From: an uncultured Porphyromonadaceae bacterium
Lineage (GTDB): Bacteria > Bacteroidota > Bacteroidia > Bacteroidales > Muribaculaceae
Direction of reading: 5' to 3'
DNA length: 64,000 nucleotides
Assembly: GCA_902491515.1 (NCBI GenBank)
Contig: CABUIC010000013.1
Span: 4,203-68,202, forward strand
Below, piece by piece: positions 17,956 to 27,470 of the stretch (within the stretch, counting starts at the first letter, position 1; every line of letters starts with the position of its first letter). The position numbers were made by a program, and so were the translations under genes. The notes beneath the pieces were generated by a model. It searched no databases, had not been told where the DNA came from, and saw only the letters and a program-made list of their open reading frames with translations.

Positions 17956-19275
17956 TTATTTAGTCACTCTTAGAAATGTCATAAGGAAAAGCGCTCCCGC
18001 GAGAAAGAGGCTCACGGAGAAGCTCAGCACGATGCCCCAGAGCCCGAGGCCGAGGGGTATCGCGAAAAGGTAGGTGCAGGGCAAGCCTGCCACGATATAG
18101 CTCAGGAGGGCAATCCAGAACATCGGCACGACGTGGCCCGTGCCCCTGAGCGAGTTTGCGAAGCTCACCTGCGTGGCGTCGCCGAGCTGGTAGAGCACCA
18201 GCGGAAAGATGAGCGTATAGGCCAGCGCGAGCACCGCCGGGTCGTCCGTGAAGGCCTGCATCAGGAGGCGTCCGCCGAAGATGAAGACCGCGCTGGAAAC
18301 GCACATAACGGCGAGCATCACGTGGTAGCCAGCCCATGCCGTGCGCCGCATCTCGGGGCCGGAGCCGCGTCCGGCGGCATGGGCCACGATGACGCTCGTG
18401 GCCGCCCCGACGGAATAGTAAATGCAGAAACCGAGCATCCCCACCACCACTATAATCTGGAAGGCAGCGAGGTCCACGGCTCCGAGCCAGCCCGCGATTA
18501 TGGCCGCGCCGGAGAAGGCACCGGTCTCAAAGGACATCTGGAGCGAGAGAGGCAGCGAGCCGCGCACGATGCGCCATGCCTGGCCGAGGCTGAGCCGTGC
18601 GCGCCGGAAGGCCGGACGGTAGCAGGCGTTGCGGGAGAAGCGACGGAAAGTCCAGTAAATAGCCACGGGGCACACCCAGCGCGCCAAAAGGGTGCTGATG
18701 CCCGCGCCCGTAAGACCCATCTCGGGCGCGCCGAGCTTGCCGTAGATGAGTATGTAGTTGCCGAGGATGTTCAGCGCGTTTGCGCTGAGCACTATCACGG
18801 TCGGAGTCTTCGTATCGCCTATGCCGTAGCTCCATTGGGCGAAGACGTTGAAAAGCGACACGGCAACCACGCCCGCGAGGTAGGTTATGAAGTATGGCCG
18901 GATCAGCGGCAGAAGTTCCTCGGGCTGTCCGAGCGATGGGAGTGCTAAGTAGAGTCCTGTCATCAGGGCCGTGACGAGGAGGGCGAAGAGAGTGTTGACG
19001 ATGAGCGAGTTGCGGAGCTCTCCTCCTATGGCGTCGCTCTCGCCGCGGGCGAACATGGCTCCGACCACGGGCGTCAGGCCGTAGGTGAAGCCCACGCAGG
19101 CCAGGATGGCCACGTTGAAGACGTTGTTGACGAACGAGGCCGAGGCAAGAGCCTCCGTGGAGTAGCGCCCGACCATGATATTGTCGGCGAAACCCACAAA
19201 AATCATGCCGAGCTGACCCACGAGTATGGGCCAGCCCAGCTTGAGAATGGATATGTAGCGCTGCGGCAGAGTCAT
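17956..19275 (-). CDS. MATE-family multidrug/Na+ antiporter
   Basis: The frame is open to 19425, but the start at 19275 (MTLPQRYISILKLGWPILVG) gives a 439-residue protein of normal MATE length with 12 hydrophobic segments. GWPILVGQLGMIFVGFADNIMVG is the typical first helix, with the MVG signature. It exports cationic compounds using Na+ or H+ gradients. Its start overlaps the stop of the Bax-inhibitor-1 gene (TGATG), so the two are translationally coupled. The substrate is unknown. Confidence 0.92.
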   Translation of the reverse strand: MTLPQRYISILKLGWPILVGQLGMIFVGFADNIMVGRYSTEALASASFVNNVFNVAILACVGFTYGLTPVVGAMFARGESDAIGGELRNSLIVNTLFALLVTALMTGLYLALPSLGQPEELLPLIRPYFITYLAGVVAVSLFNVFAQWSYGIGDTKTPTVIVLSANALNILGNYILIYGKLGAPEMGLTGAGISTLLARWVCPVAIYWTFRRFSRNACYRPAFRRARLSLGQAWRIVRGSLPLSLQMSFETGAFSGAAIIAGWLGAVDLAAFQIIVVVGMLGFCIYYSVGAATSVIVAHAAGRGSGPEMRRTAWAGYHVMLAVMCVSSAVFIFGGRLLMQAFTDDPAVLALAYTLIFPLVLYQLGDATQVSFANSLRGTGHVVPMFWIALLSYIVAGLPCTYLFAIPLGLGLWGIVLSFSVSLFLAGALFLMTFLRVTK

Positions 19276-19979
19276 CAGTCTCTGGAGCCGCCGAAGAACC
19301 TGAGGAGGTAGAGGAAGAGGTTGATGAAGTCGAGGTAGAGGGTCAGAGCGCCGAGGGTGGCAAGGCGACCGGCCTGTTCGGGTCCGGCGAGCTGGGCCAT
19401 GTTCTTCACCTGCTGGGTGTCCCATGCCGTGAGTCCCACGAAGATGAAGACGCCTGCGATGCTGATTAACCAGTCAAGGCCGCTGGAGTGCAGGAAGATA
19501 TTCACCAGCGATGCGATAATAAGACCTATCAGCGCCATGAAGAGGAAGGAGCCTATGCGCGAGAGGTCTCTGGAGGTGAAATAACCGTAGACACTCATGG
19601 CGCCGAAGGTGCCGGCGGTGATGAAGAAGGTCTTGACCATGGCCGTCGGGCTGTATGCCAGGAAGAGCGTCGAGAACATCATGCCGTTGATGACGGCGAA
19701 AAGGTAGAAGAGCGCGGAGGCCGCGGCGGAACTCATGCGGCGGATGGCGCCGGAGAGGCCGATGACGATGCCGAATTCGGCGATTATCAGCAGCCACATC
19801 AGCCACGAATGGGTGATGTAGAAGTTGATGAAGGATGTCGAGGCACAGTACACGGCCGTGAAAGCCGTCACGAGGAGACCGAGGGTCATCTTCACGTAGA
19901 CGCGCTTCATCACCGAGGAGGTCATGGCCGCCAGAGCCTGTCCTCCGCCGTTATACGGATTGTAGTTGTAGTCTTGCAT
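19275..19979 (-). CDS. Bax inhibitor-1/YccA family membrane protein
   Basis: The 234-residue protein has a short polar N-terminus (Asn/Tyr-rich, residues 1-14) and seven predicted TM helices. It ends in the family signature, GLTAWDTQQVK followed by a final hydrophobic helix (LYLDFINLFLYLLRF). Bacterial relatives such as YetJ are pH-sensitive Ca2+ leak channels, and YccA modulates FtsH. It is followed by the overlapping MATE gene and sits 27 bases after argS. Confidence 0.93.
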   Translation of the reverse strand: MQDYNYNPYNGGGQALAAMTSSVMKRVYVKMTLGLLVTAFTAVYCASTSFINFYITHSWLMWLLIIAEFGIVIGLSGAIRRMSSAAASALFYLFAVINGMMFSTLFLAYSPTAMVKTFFITAGTFGAMSVYGYFTSRDLSRIGSFLFMALIGLIIASLVNIFLHSSGLDWLISIAGVFIFVGLTAWDTQQVKNMAQLAGPEQAGRLATLGALTLYLDFINLFLYLLRFFGGSRD

Positions 19980-20006
19980 ATCTGTTTTGTTGAGTTAAGA
20001 GGTTTT

Positions 20007-21824
20007 TTACATTCTTTCGGGCACGCAGATGCCGAGAAGGTCCATGCCTGTGCGGACGGTGCGGGCCACGGCGTCGCTGATGGCGAGGCGCAGAGAGCAT
20101 ACCGCCGCGTCTTCCTCCCTGAGGATGGAGCAGTCGTGGTAGAACTGGTTGTACTGCTTCACGAGGTCGTAGACATAGTTGGCGATGAGTGCGGGCGAGT
20201 AGGAGCGTCCGGCCTCGGCAACCACGCCTGGGAAGTCGGCGAGGCGCTGGATGAGGCCCGTCTCCTTCTCGTTGGGCACGACGGCGGAGTAGTCCGCGCG
20301 GGAGAATCCGGCCTCCTCGGAGCGGCGGAGCACCGAGCGGATGCGGGCGTAGGTGTACTGGATGAAGGGACCGGTGTTGCCGTTGAAGTCGATGCTCTCC
20401 TCGGGATTGAAGGTGATGTTCTTGCGGGGGTCGACCTTCAGGAGGTAGTACTTCAGGGCGCCGAGGCCTACGGTCTCGGCGATGTCGGCGCGCTCGGCCT
20501 CGCTGAGGCCGTCGAGCTTGCCGAGCGAGTCGGAGACTTCCGCCGCGATTTCGACCATCTTGGCCATGAGGTCGTCGGCGTCGACAACCGTGCCCTCGCG
20601 GCTCTTCATCTTGCCGTTCGGGAGCTCGACCATGCCGTAGGAGAAGTGGACAAGGTCCTTGCCCCACGAGAAGCCGAGGCGGTCGAGGAGGATGGAAAGC
20701 ACCTGGAAGTGGTAGTTCTGCTCGTTGCCAACGACATAGATCATCTTGTCGATGGGATAGTCGCGGAAACGGAGCTTGGCCGTGCCGATATCCTGGGTCA
20801 TGTAGACCGAAGTGCCGTCGGAGCGGAGGAGGAGCTTCTGGTCGAGGCCCTCGTCTGCGAGGTCGGCCCATACGGAGCCGTCGTCCTTGCGGAAGAGCAC
20901 GCCCTTCTCGAGGCCCTCGAGCACCTTTTCCTTACCCTCGAGGTAGGTCTCGGACTCGTAGTATATCTTGTCGAAGCCCACGCCCATACGGGCGTAGGTG
21001 GCGTCGAAGCCGTCGTAGACCCACTGGTTCATGCGCTTCCAGAGCGCGCGCACCTCGGAATCGCCGGCCTCCCAGCGCCGCAGCATGTCGCGCGCCTCGG
21101 CCATGAGCGTAGAGGCTGCCGTGGCCTTCTCGTCATCAAGAGTCGGGTCAGCCTCCTTCAGGGCCTTGATTTCTTCCTTCAGGTGCTTGTCGAAGGCCAC
21201 GTAACAGTCGCCCACGAGGTGGTCGCCCTTGACACCGGCCTGTTCGGGAGTGCGCCCGTCGAACCATTTCTGCCACGCGAGCATGCTCTTGCAGATGTGG
21301 ATGCCGCGGTCGTTTACGATGTTGGTCTTCACAACCTTGTTGCCGCAGGCAGCGAGGATTTTCGAGAGACTGTAGCCGAGAAGGATGTTGCGGAGGTGTC
21401 CGAGGTGGAGAGGCTTGTTGGTGTTGGGCGAGGAGTATTCGACCATCACCAGGGGGCTGTCGTCCGTCACGGGACGGATGCCGAAGTCGGGCTGAGCCTC
21501 GATGTCGGCGAGCACGGTGTTCCAGTATGTAGGAGTGATTACGATGTTCAGGAAACCCTTGACCACGTTGAAGCGGTCGACGGCGGGGACGTTGGCCGTG
21601 AGCCACTCGCCGATTTCCTGCCCGACGGCCTCCGGGGCCTTGCGCGCGGCCTTCACGAAGGGGAAGACCATGACGGTGAGATTGCCCTCGAACTCCTTGC
21701 GGGTGGCCTGGGGCACGATTGACGAAGGCGCCGCGTCGATGCCGTAGAGTGCCTTCACGGCCTCCGCGACTCCCTGCGCCACGATATTTTCAGGAGAAAT
21801 AGCCTTTGTGCTGTCTTTTTCCAT
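20007..21824 (-). CDS. argS: Arginyl-tRNA synthetase
   Basis: ArgRS charges tRNA-Arg. The 605-residue protein shows the class I HIGH motif as HLGHLRN in SPNTNKPLHLGHLRN (about residues 130-145) and a KMSKS equivalent as MKSREGT. The N-terminal additional domain and the C-terminal DALR anticodon-binding region (LIANYVYDLVKQYNQFYHDC, ending MDLLGICVPERM) are complete. A 744-codon open frame on the opposite strand is a shadow of this gene. Confidence 0.97.
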   Translation of the reverse strand: MEKDSTKAISPENIVAQGVAEAVKALYGIDAAPSSIVPQATRKEFEGNLTVMVFPFVKAARKAPEAVGQEIGEWLTANVPAVDRFNVVKGFLNIVITPTYWNTVLADIEAQPDFGIRPVTDDSPLVMVEYSSPNTNKPLHLGHLRNILLGYSLSKILAACGNKVVKTNIVNDRGIHICKSMLAWQKWFDGRTPEQAGVKGDHLVGDCYVAFDKHLKEEIKALKEADPTLDDEKATAASTLMAEARDMLRRWEAGDSEVRALWKRMNQWVYDGFDATYARMGVGFDKIYYESETYLEGKEKVLEGLEKGVLFRKDDGSVWADLADEGLDQKLLLRSDGTSVYMTQDIGTAKLRFRDYPIDKMIYVVGNEQNYHFQVLSILLDRLGFSWGKDLVHFSYGMVELPNGKMKSREGTVVDADDLMAKMVEIAAEVSDSLGKLDGLSEAERADIAETVGLGALKYYLLKVDPRKNITFNPEESIDFNGNTGPFIQYTYARIRSVLRRSEEAGFSRADYSAVVPNEKETGLIQRLADFPGVVAEAGRSYSPALIANYVYDLVKQYNQFYHDCSILREEDAAVCSLRLAISDAVARTVRTGMDLLGICVPERM

Positions 21825-21870
21825 TTCTTGCGTGGGAAATAATCTGTTTTTTACCTTGGAAATATGCGGA

Positions 21871-22962
21871 TTATAGATATTTGTCGGCGAACTTCACCTT
21901 GGCGTCGTTCACCATCTGCTTGATTTTCTGTTCGCGGGCTTTGGGGCAGATCAGGAGCACCCCGTCGGCGTCGGCCACGATGTAGTCCTCCAGCCCGTCG
22001 ACCACGATAAGTTTCTCGCCGCGCACCGCAAAGATGTTGCCCCGCGAGTTGTAGGCCAGCACCGAGCAGTTCTGCGTCACGTTGGAATCCGAATTCTTCG
22101 GCGACATATCGTAGAGCGCGCTCCAGGTGCCGAGGTCGTTCCAGCCGAAGTGCACAGTCTCCACATAGACGTTGTCGGCCTTCTCCATCACGGCGAAGTC
22201 AATCGAGATGCTCATGCACCCCGGGAAAGCCGAGGCGATGAACGCCCGCTCCGCCGCCGGGTCGAGGTAGGTGGCGTCGGCAGTAGAGTCGAACACCGCG
22301 GCGATGTCCGGCGCGTAGCTCCGGAGAGCCTTGCGAATGCTCTCGGCCCCCCAGAGGAATATCCCCGAATTCCAGAAGAACTCGCCCGTGGAGAGGAAAA
22401 CCTTCGCGAGCTCGAGGTCGGGCTTCTCCGTGAAGGTCTTCACGCGGTTGATTTCGCCCTCGATGTGCTCGCCCACCTGGATGTAGCCGTAACCCGTCTC
22501 GGGGCGCGTGGGCTCGATGCCGAGGGTCAGGAGCGCGTCGCGCCCCTCCACGAAACCGAAACCCGCGCGGATGGCACGCTCGAACTCCGCCTCGCGCGTG
22601 ATGACATGGTCGCTCGGCGTGACAATCATAGATGCCTCGGGGTCGCGCGCGGCGATGTGCCAGGCCGCCCAGGCAATGCAGGGCGCCGTGTTGCGGCGGG
22701 CCGGCTCGGCGAGAATCTGGTCATCGGCAAGCTCCGGCAGCTGCTCCTTCACCAAGGGGACGTAGCGGCTGTTCGTGAGGATGATGACGTTTTCTGCAGG
22801 AACCACCGAGCGGATACGGTCGAAGCTCATCTGCAGAAGGCTCCGGCCCGTGCCGAGGAAGTCGATGAACTGCTTGGGACGCTCCTCGCGGGAGTAGGGC
22901 CAGAAACGGCTCCCGATGCCCCCGCACATGATCACACAGTATCTATGTTTGTCGGTATCCAT
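21871..22962 (-). CDS. manC: Mannose-1-phosphate guanylyltransferase
   Basis: The 363-residue enzyme makes GDP-mannose for surface glycans. It has the nucleotidyltransferase motif CGGIGSRFWPYSREERPKQF at residues 13-32, then TPSDHVI, TFTEKPD and WNSGIFLW in the usual order. It lacks the cupin isomerase domain of long bifunctional enzymes, as is normal for the short form. It lies 46 bases upstream of argS on the same strand. The short 3' spacing suggests one transcript. Confidence 0.93.
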   Translation of the reverse strand: MDTDKHRYCVIMCGGIGSRFWPYSREERPKQFIDFLGTGRSLLQMSFDRIRSVVPAENVIILTNSRYVPLVKEQLPELADDQILAEPARRNTAPCIAWAAWHIAARDPEASMIVTPSDHVITREAEFERAIRAGFGFVEGRDALLTLGIEPTRPETGYGYIQVGEHIEGEINRVKTFTEKPDLELAKVFLSTGEFFWNSGIFLWGAESIRKALRSYAPDIAAVFDSTADATYLDPAAERAFIASAFPGCMSISIDFAVMEKADNVYVETVHFGWNDLGTWSALYDMSPKNSDSNVTQNCSVLAYNSRGNIFAVRGEKLIVVDGLEDYIVADADGVLLICPKAREQKIKQMVNDAKVKFADKYL

Positions 22963-23133
22963 ATATGTCAGGGTATAGGTGTTCGAATTTAGAATGCTAA
23001 ATTACTAAATCCCCCCGACATATCCAAAAAAATCCACCTCCGCCCTCCAGATCTCAATATAAATTTGACACAGACTTAGTAATACACTCTCTCCCTGCCG
23101 GATTTTGGGTCTCTTCCTTACTCTTAGGCAAAT

Positions 23134-23163
23134 AAAAAAAGGAGCGCCGGGGGCGTTCCTTTT
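23134..23163 (-). terminator. Terminator after the ECF sigma factor
   Basis: On the minus strand GGAACGCC and GGCGCTCC form a stem with one mismatch around a GGG core, followed by seven T. It lies 67 bases past the sigma-factor stop. Confidence 0.65.
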
Positions 23164-23229
23164 CGGGAGGAGAAATGATATGGAGGGAGGAGAATGAGCG
23201 GCAAGGCGCTTGTCAGACCGTGCGGGTGG

Positions 23230-23733
23230 TCAGCGGTAGTCGGCGAAGCGTTCCTGAAGGCGCTTGCGGGCGGCGAAGATGCGGCTCTTGACGGTGCCGA
23301 GGGGAAGGTTCATTTCCTTGGCGATTTCCTCGTACTTGTAGCCGGCCACGTGCATCGAGAAGGGGATGCGGTATTCGTCGGAGAAGGCGTTGATGGCCGC
23401 GGTGATTTCGTTGGCGGTAAAGGTGCCGTCGGGGGTCTCGCGGGCGGCCTCTGCGGGGAGGTTGATGAGGTACTGGTTGTCGGTGGTGTCTATTACGGTG
23501 GCGGCACGGGACACGCGGCGGTAGTTGTTGATGAAGATATTCCGCATGATGGTGAATACCCATACCTTGAGGTTGGTACCTTCTGCGTATTTGTCTTCAT
23601 TGTCCAGGGCCTTGAGGGTCGTGTCCTGAAGGAGGTCGTAGGCATCGTCGCGGTTGGAGGTCAGCATATATGCGAAGTTGAGCATGTTGGCCTGAAGGCT
23701 CATGAGGCTGGATTGAAATTTTGCGCTTGCCAT
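23230..23733 (-). CDS. ECF-type RNA polymerase sigma factor
   Basis: The 167-residue protein has region 2 (DDAYDLLQDTTLKAL and NLKVWVFTIMRNIFINNYRR) and region 4 (YKYEEIAKEMNLPLGTVKSRIFAARKRLQ). This is the minimal two-domain ECF layout. No anti-sigma gene is adjacent, so the controlling partner is elsewhere or the factor is set by expression. It has a good promoter and its own terminator, so it is a single-gene unit. The target genes are unknown. Confidence 0.94.
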   Translation of the reverse strand: MASAKFQSSLMSLQANMLNFAYMLTSNRDDAYDLLQDTTLKALDNEDKYAEGTNLKVWVFTIMRNIFINNYRRVSRAATVIDTTDNQYLINLPAEAARETPDGTFTANEITAAINAFSDEYRIPFSMHVAGYKYEEIAKEMNLPLGTVKSRIFAARKRLQERFADYR

Positions 23734-23798
23734 AACGAATGATTTTTAGGTGGTCTGTTTTTTCTTGATTTTTGAGGTGCCGTTTGTTGTTCGACGCT

Positions 23799-23830
23799 CA
23801 AAAGTACGACGACTATCAGCGCTGTGCAAA
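23799..23830 (-). promoter_or_regulatory. Promoter of the ECF sigma gene
   Basis: On the minus strand TTTG (23830-23827), 20 bases, TACTTTTG (23806-23799). The ATG is 65 bases downstream. Confidence 0.65.
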
Positions 23831-24024
23831 TTTTTAAACAAATTTCTTCAAACTATTTCATTTTTCCTTGAACTGCTTTTTAAGCTGTTGTTTTACCGAC
23901 ATTTACGAGGGTTTAAAATTGTTACAGCATTGTTACATCGAGATGCTTTGTGCTCGTTTTGTAACACATTAGCCTTTACAAAGCAACCGTAACGTCACCG
24001 TTAGTCAACAAAAAATCCGAAAAA

Positions 24025-24058
24025 TTTGCAGACAATTCAAAAAAAATACGTACTTTTA
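24025..24058 (+). promoter_or_regulatory. Probable promoter of ald
   Basis: TTTG (24025-24028), 22 bases, TACTTTTA (24051-24058). The last -7 base differs from the consensus and the spacing is one base long. Confidence 0.5.
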
Positions 24059-24129
24059 GGCGGCGAAAACCATCGCCGAAATACTACCTTAAAACTAACA
24101 CCTAACACCACCCTCCCCGGGAATGCCTT

Positions 24130-25236
24130 ATGATTATCGGTATACCTAAAGAGATCAAGAACAATGAGAACCGTGTGGCCATGACGCCCTCAGGAGTCCG
24201 CGAACTCGTACACCACGGCCACACCGTGTATGTCCAGCACACAGCCGGCGAAGGCTCGGGCTTCAGCGACGAAGAATACCTCGCCGCCGGAGCGAAAATC
24301 CTTCCCACAATCGAGGAGACCTATGCCGCCGCCGAGATGATTGTAAAAGTGAAGGAACCCATCGAGCCCGAGTACGCGCTCGTGCGCAAGGGTCAGCTCG
24401 TCTTCACCTACTTCCACTTCGCCTCCGACCGCGCCCTCACCGACGCCATGCTCGCCTCCGGCGCCACGTGCATAGCCTATGAGACCGTCATTGGCCCCAT
24501 GGGCGGACTGCCCCTGCTCATCCCCATGAGCGAAGTCGCCGGACGCATGTCCGTGCAGGAAGGCGCGCGATTCCTCGAGAAGCCCCAGGGTGGCCGAGGC
24601 GTGCTCCTCGGAGGAGTCCCCGGCGTCAAGCCCGCGAAAGTGCTTGTCCTCGGCGCCGGAGTGGTCGGCCGCAACGCCGCTCTCATGGCCGCCGGCCTCG
24701 GCGCCGACGTCACCGTCACCGACATCTCCCTCCCCACCCTGCGCCATGTGGCAGAGACGATGCCCCGCAACGTCAAGACCCTCTACTCCTCGCGCCACAA
24801 CATCGAGCAGGAGCTCCCGACGACCGACCTCGTCATCGGTTCCGTCCTCATCCCCGGCGCCAAGGCCCCGCATCTCATCACGGCCGACATGCTCAAACTG
24901 ATGCGTCCGGGCACCGTGATGGTCGACGTCGCCATCGACCAGGGCGGCTGCTTCGAGACCTCCCACGCCACAACACACGCCGACCCCGTCTACACCCGCG
25001 AAGGCATCGTTCACTACGCTGTGGCCAACATACCGGGCGCCGTGCCCTACTCCTCGACCCTCGCACTCACCAACGCCACCCTCCCTTACGCCCTCCGGCT
25101 CGCCGACATGGGCTGGCGCGCCGCCTGCAAGGCCGACCCGGGCCTCGCCGAAGGCGTCAACATCGTCGACGGCAAAGTAGTATATCCCGGCGTAGCCGAA
25201 GCCTGGAACCTCCCCCTCCACAAGCTCGAACTCTAA
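24130..25236 (+). CDS. ald: Alanine dehydrogenase
   Basis: The 368-residue enzyme interconverts L-alanine and pyruvate plus ammonia with NAD. It has the [19 protein letters not shown]-terminus, the catalytic Lys in VKVKEP and His in FTYFHFASD, and [14 protein letters not shown]. The Rossmann motif is [12 protein letters not shown], followed by [11 protein letters not shown]. All key residues are present, unlike in the paralogue at 29262. It is a single-gene unit. Confidence 0.97.
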   Translation: MIIGIPKEIKNNENRVAMTPSGVRELVHHGHTVYVQHTAGEGSGFSDEEYLAAGAKILPTIEETYAAAEMIVKVKEPIEPEYALVRKGQLVFTYFHFASDRALTDAMLASGATCIAYETVIGPMGGLPLLIPMSEVAGRMSVQEGARFLEKPQGGRGVLLGGVPGVKPAKVLVLGAGVVGRNAALMAAGLGADVTVTDISLPTLRHVAETMPRNVKTLYSSRHNIEQELPTTDLVIGSVLIPGAKAPHLITADMLKLMRPGTVMVDVAIDQGGCFETSHATTHADPVYTREGIVHYAVANIPGAVPYSSTLALTNATLPYALRLADMGWRAACKADPGLAEGVNIVDGKVVYPGVAEAWNLPLHKLEL

Positions 25237-25255
25237 AAGACAGCTGATATACTTG

Positions 25256-25303
25256 GATTCATTTCCGTTTTGTTGCATTTTTACATCAAAACGGAAATGA
25301 ATC
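25256..25303. repeat. Perfect 17-bp inverted repeat after ald
   Basis: GATTCATTTCCGTTTTG (25256-25272) and CAAAACGGAAATGAATC (25287-25303) flank a 14-base AT-rich loop. It lies 20 bases after the ald stop. No T run follows the stem, so it is a strong hairpin rather than a classical terminator. Confidence 0.75.
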
Positions 25304-25320
25304 GGTTGTGAGAAGGAATT

Positions 25321-25560
25321 GCGAATTCAATTATCGAACTGTAGTATAAAAAATACCAATTCGATTATCGAACTGTAGGGACGCACGGCTCGTGCGTCCT
25401 AATTAACCAACTATGGTCCAATGCTTTGCAGGCGGACGCACGAGCCGTGCGTCCCTACAATTCGGAGTTTTACGATAAGCGTCAAATACAATGCGGAGTT
25501 TTGCGATAAGTTCTAAATAAATAATACCATTCGACGTTTTACGATAGTCGCTATCCGGTT
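25321..25560. mobile_element. REPIN-like element (family A pair) with extra end repeats
   Basis: Two family A palindromes (25379-25399 and 25434-25454) face each other across a 34-base spacer, with outer arms GAACTGTAGG and CCTACAATTCGG. The left arm TTATCGAACTGTAG is repeated at 25331-25344. The right end CGGAGTTTTACGATAAG recurs twice in degenerate form to 25560. The core matches the reverse complement of the pair at 59172-59287, spacer included. No protein is encoded, so any movement would need an enzyme from elsewhere. Confidence 0.75.
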
Positions 25561-25590
25561 TACACGCATTCTGCCCCCTAAACAAAAACA

Positions 25591-25628
25591 ACCCCGCCTC
25601 GGGCCGGAGCATCCGGCGGAGGCGGGGT
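25591..25628. terminator. Bidirectional terminator
   Basis: ACCCCGCCTC (25591-25600) pairs with GAGGCGGGGT (25619-25628), with T-rich tracts on both sides. It ends the minus-strand OmpA/TPR gene 24 bases after its stop. Confidence 0.8.
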
Positions 25629-25651
25629 CTTTTTCTTTGCGCGTCAGCGGA

Positions 25652-27337
25652 TTAGTTGAGCGCGCCGGTGAGGTTGTAGTTGGCGAACTCGAGGTCCTTG
25701 GCGGCCTTCTGGGCGAGGGATGCGTCGAGGCGGACGGCCTGACGGAGGTTGCTCGTGAGCATCGACTCGTTGTTGGTGCGGGCGCCTACGATAGCCATGA
25801 GATAGTAGGTCGTGGCGTCGGGCTTGCTGATGCCAGCGAGGGTAGTCTTGGCCTTGGAGTAGTCCTTGGTCACGATTTGGGCAACGGCCGCATTGTTGCA
25901 CTTGGCGTCGCCGAAGGCGCGGACTGCGGCGTTGGCGTCGCCCTGCTTGAGGTAGTAGAGGCCGAGAGCTTCGCCGAGACCGTCGACACCGGCGGCGGAG
26001 CCGAAGAGCTGGTTGGCCTTGGAGTAGTTCTTGTTCACCATCTCGATGAGGCCGAGGTTCATCTGGGGCTCGCCGTTGGTGGTGAGGGAAGCGGCCTTGC
26101 GGAAGTTGGCGGCGGCGGCGTCGTAGTCACCGTTCACGTACTGGGCGAGGCCGAGGTTGTTGAAGGTGCGGTAGTCGTTGGGATAGAGACGGGCGGCGGT
26201 GTCGTAAATCTTCTCACGCTGCTTGTTGTCGTCGGTAAGGGTTGCGCAGTAGAGGATTTCCTCGACGTTGAGCTTGGAGGGGTCGGAAGCGAAGAGAGCC
26301 TTGATTTCGGCGTCGCTCTTGCCGATTACGTCGATTGAGGCAGTAACGCGGGAGTAGCGGAGCTGAGGAAGAATCTGGTCGGCGAGCTGCTCGAACACGT
26401 TGGAGAGGTTGCGGATTTCACGCTCGCGCTGGTCCGGGTCCTTGTACATCGAGAGAACGCTCAGAATGAGGTCCTTGTCCTGGATGTTGCTCTGCTGGAC
26501 GAGCTTCTGGAAGCCTTCCCAGTCCTCGGCGGTGAACTGTGCGGTGAGTTCGCCGAATTCCGTGATTTTGTCCTTCTTGAGCTGGTCGGTCATGTAGCTC
26601 TTGGTGTTGGCCTCGCGCTTTTCGGCGAGCTTGGTGTTGAACTCCATGGTGCCGTCGGGCGAAGCGTACGACTGGATGTTGATTTCCTGGAGGCGGCGGG
26701 AGGTGTCGCCGTTTGCATTGAGAATCTCACGCTGGAGCTCCACCATGGCGTCGCTCTTGAGCTGACCGGCGCGGATGTTGGCCTGGTTGATGAGGAACAT
26801 GATGTCGGCGGCGTATTTCTCGTTGATCACACGCTGGAAAGCGTCGTCGGCGAGAGCCGGGTTGGCGCTGGCTGCGGAGGCGATGGCGGCTGTGGCGATT
26901 ACGCCGTCGGCCACCTTCACGCGCGGAAGGGCGTATTCCTTGTTGCCCTGCTTAACCTGGAATGCAAGCTGGAGCTCGCTCTTGGCCATGTCGGGCTGAT
27001 AGTTGAAACTTGCGGGAATTGTGGCGGTGCCGCCGTACTCATAGTTGATTACGGGAGCGTTACCGCGGACTTTCTCGCCCTGGAAGGAATAAGGCATCGA
27101 AGCCACTTCCTGGCCGTCGAACACGAGATAGGGAGTAACCGTAACCTCTGCGTTCTTGACGAAAAACTTTGCGGGAATCTTGGCACTCACCGTGGCGGGC
27201 ACCTTCTCGCCTACAACTTCGAGGGGGTTCGGATTGACGGTGAAATAGTCGGCGGAGAACTGGCCGAGCTTCTTGCCGCATGAGGTCATAGTCAAGGCTG
27301 CGCCAAGGGCTACGACATAACAAAGTTTGCGATTCAT
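25652..27337 (-). CDS. OmpA-like/TPR envelope lipoprotein
   Basis: The 561-residue protein has a lipobox (MTSC, Cys20) and a beta-rich N-terminal region to about 130. A central segment, EINIQSYASPDGTMEFN followed by LAEKREANTKSYM, resembles OmpA-type peptidoglycan-binding domains. TPR-like repeats follow from about residue 370 (YPNDYRTFNNLGLAQYVNGDYDAA). The likely role is an outer-membrane-anchored scaffold contacting peptidoglycan. It is a single-gene unit with a strong terminator. The precise partners are unknown. Confidence 0.75.
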   Translation of the reverse strand: MNRKLCYVVALGAALTMTSCGKKLGQFSADYFTVNPNPLEVVGEKVPATVSAKIPAKFFVKNAEVTVTPYLVFDGQEVASMPYSFQGEKVRGNAPVINYEYGGTATIPASFNYQPDMAKSELQLAFQVKQGNKEYALPRVKVADGVIATAAIASAASANPALADDAFQRVINEKYAADIMFLINQANIRAGQLKSDAMVELQREILNANGDTSRRLQEINIQSYASPDGTMEFNTKLAEKREANTKSYMTDQLKKDKITEFGELTAQFTAEDWEGFQKLVQQSNIQDKDLILSVLSMYKDPDQREREIRNLSNVFEQLADQILPQLRYSRVTASIDVIGKSDAEIKALFASDPSKLNVEEILYCATLTDDNKQREKIYDTAARLYPNDYRTFNNLGLAQYVNGDYDAAAANFRKAASLTTNGEPQMNLGLIEMVNKNYSKANQLFGSAAGVDGLGEALGLYYLKQGDANAAVRAFGDAKCNNAAVAQIVTKDYSKAKTTLAGISKPDATTYYLMAIVGARTNNESMLTSNLRQAVRLDASLAQKAAKDLEFANYNLTGALN

Positions 27338-27404
27338 TGTTTGTTAAGGATTGAAATGGGTATATGGAAATTTGTTGAAATTCGTGGGGACCTTAATTTT
27401 TTTG

Positions 27405-27412
27405 CAAAGATA
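27405..27412 (-). promoter_or_regulatory. -7 element of the OmpA/TPR gene
   Basis: TATCTTTG on the minus strand, followed by C and an A/T-rich leader of about 67 bases. No clear -33 box at the usual distance. Confidence 0.5.
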
Positions 27413-27470
27413 GCACTTTATTCAAATCCACCATCATTTTAACCAAATTTTTTAGTTTCTGACATCAATT

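Larger units (their letters stand above)
23734..24129. other. Divergent AT-rich promoter region between ECF sigma and ald
   Basis: These 396 bases hold no gene I can support. They are much more AT-rich than the surroundings and carry promoters for both flanking genes. A short GGCG...CGCC hairpin is near 24061-24078. Confidence 0.6.

Noticed and set aside
19488..21722. 744-codon open frame opposite argS
   Set aside because: Antisense of a certain gene in a GC-rich genome; composition is Gly/Val/Glu/His-skewed with no domain.
25321..25560. Possible CRISPR from repeated palindromes
   Set aside because: Only two inverted palindromes with one spacer and no cas genes; a REPIN layout fits better.
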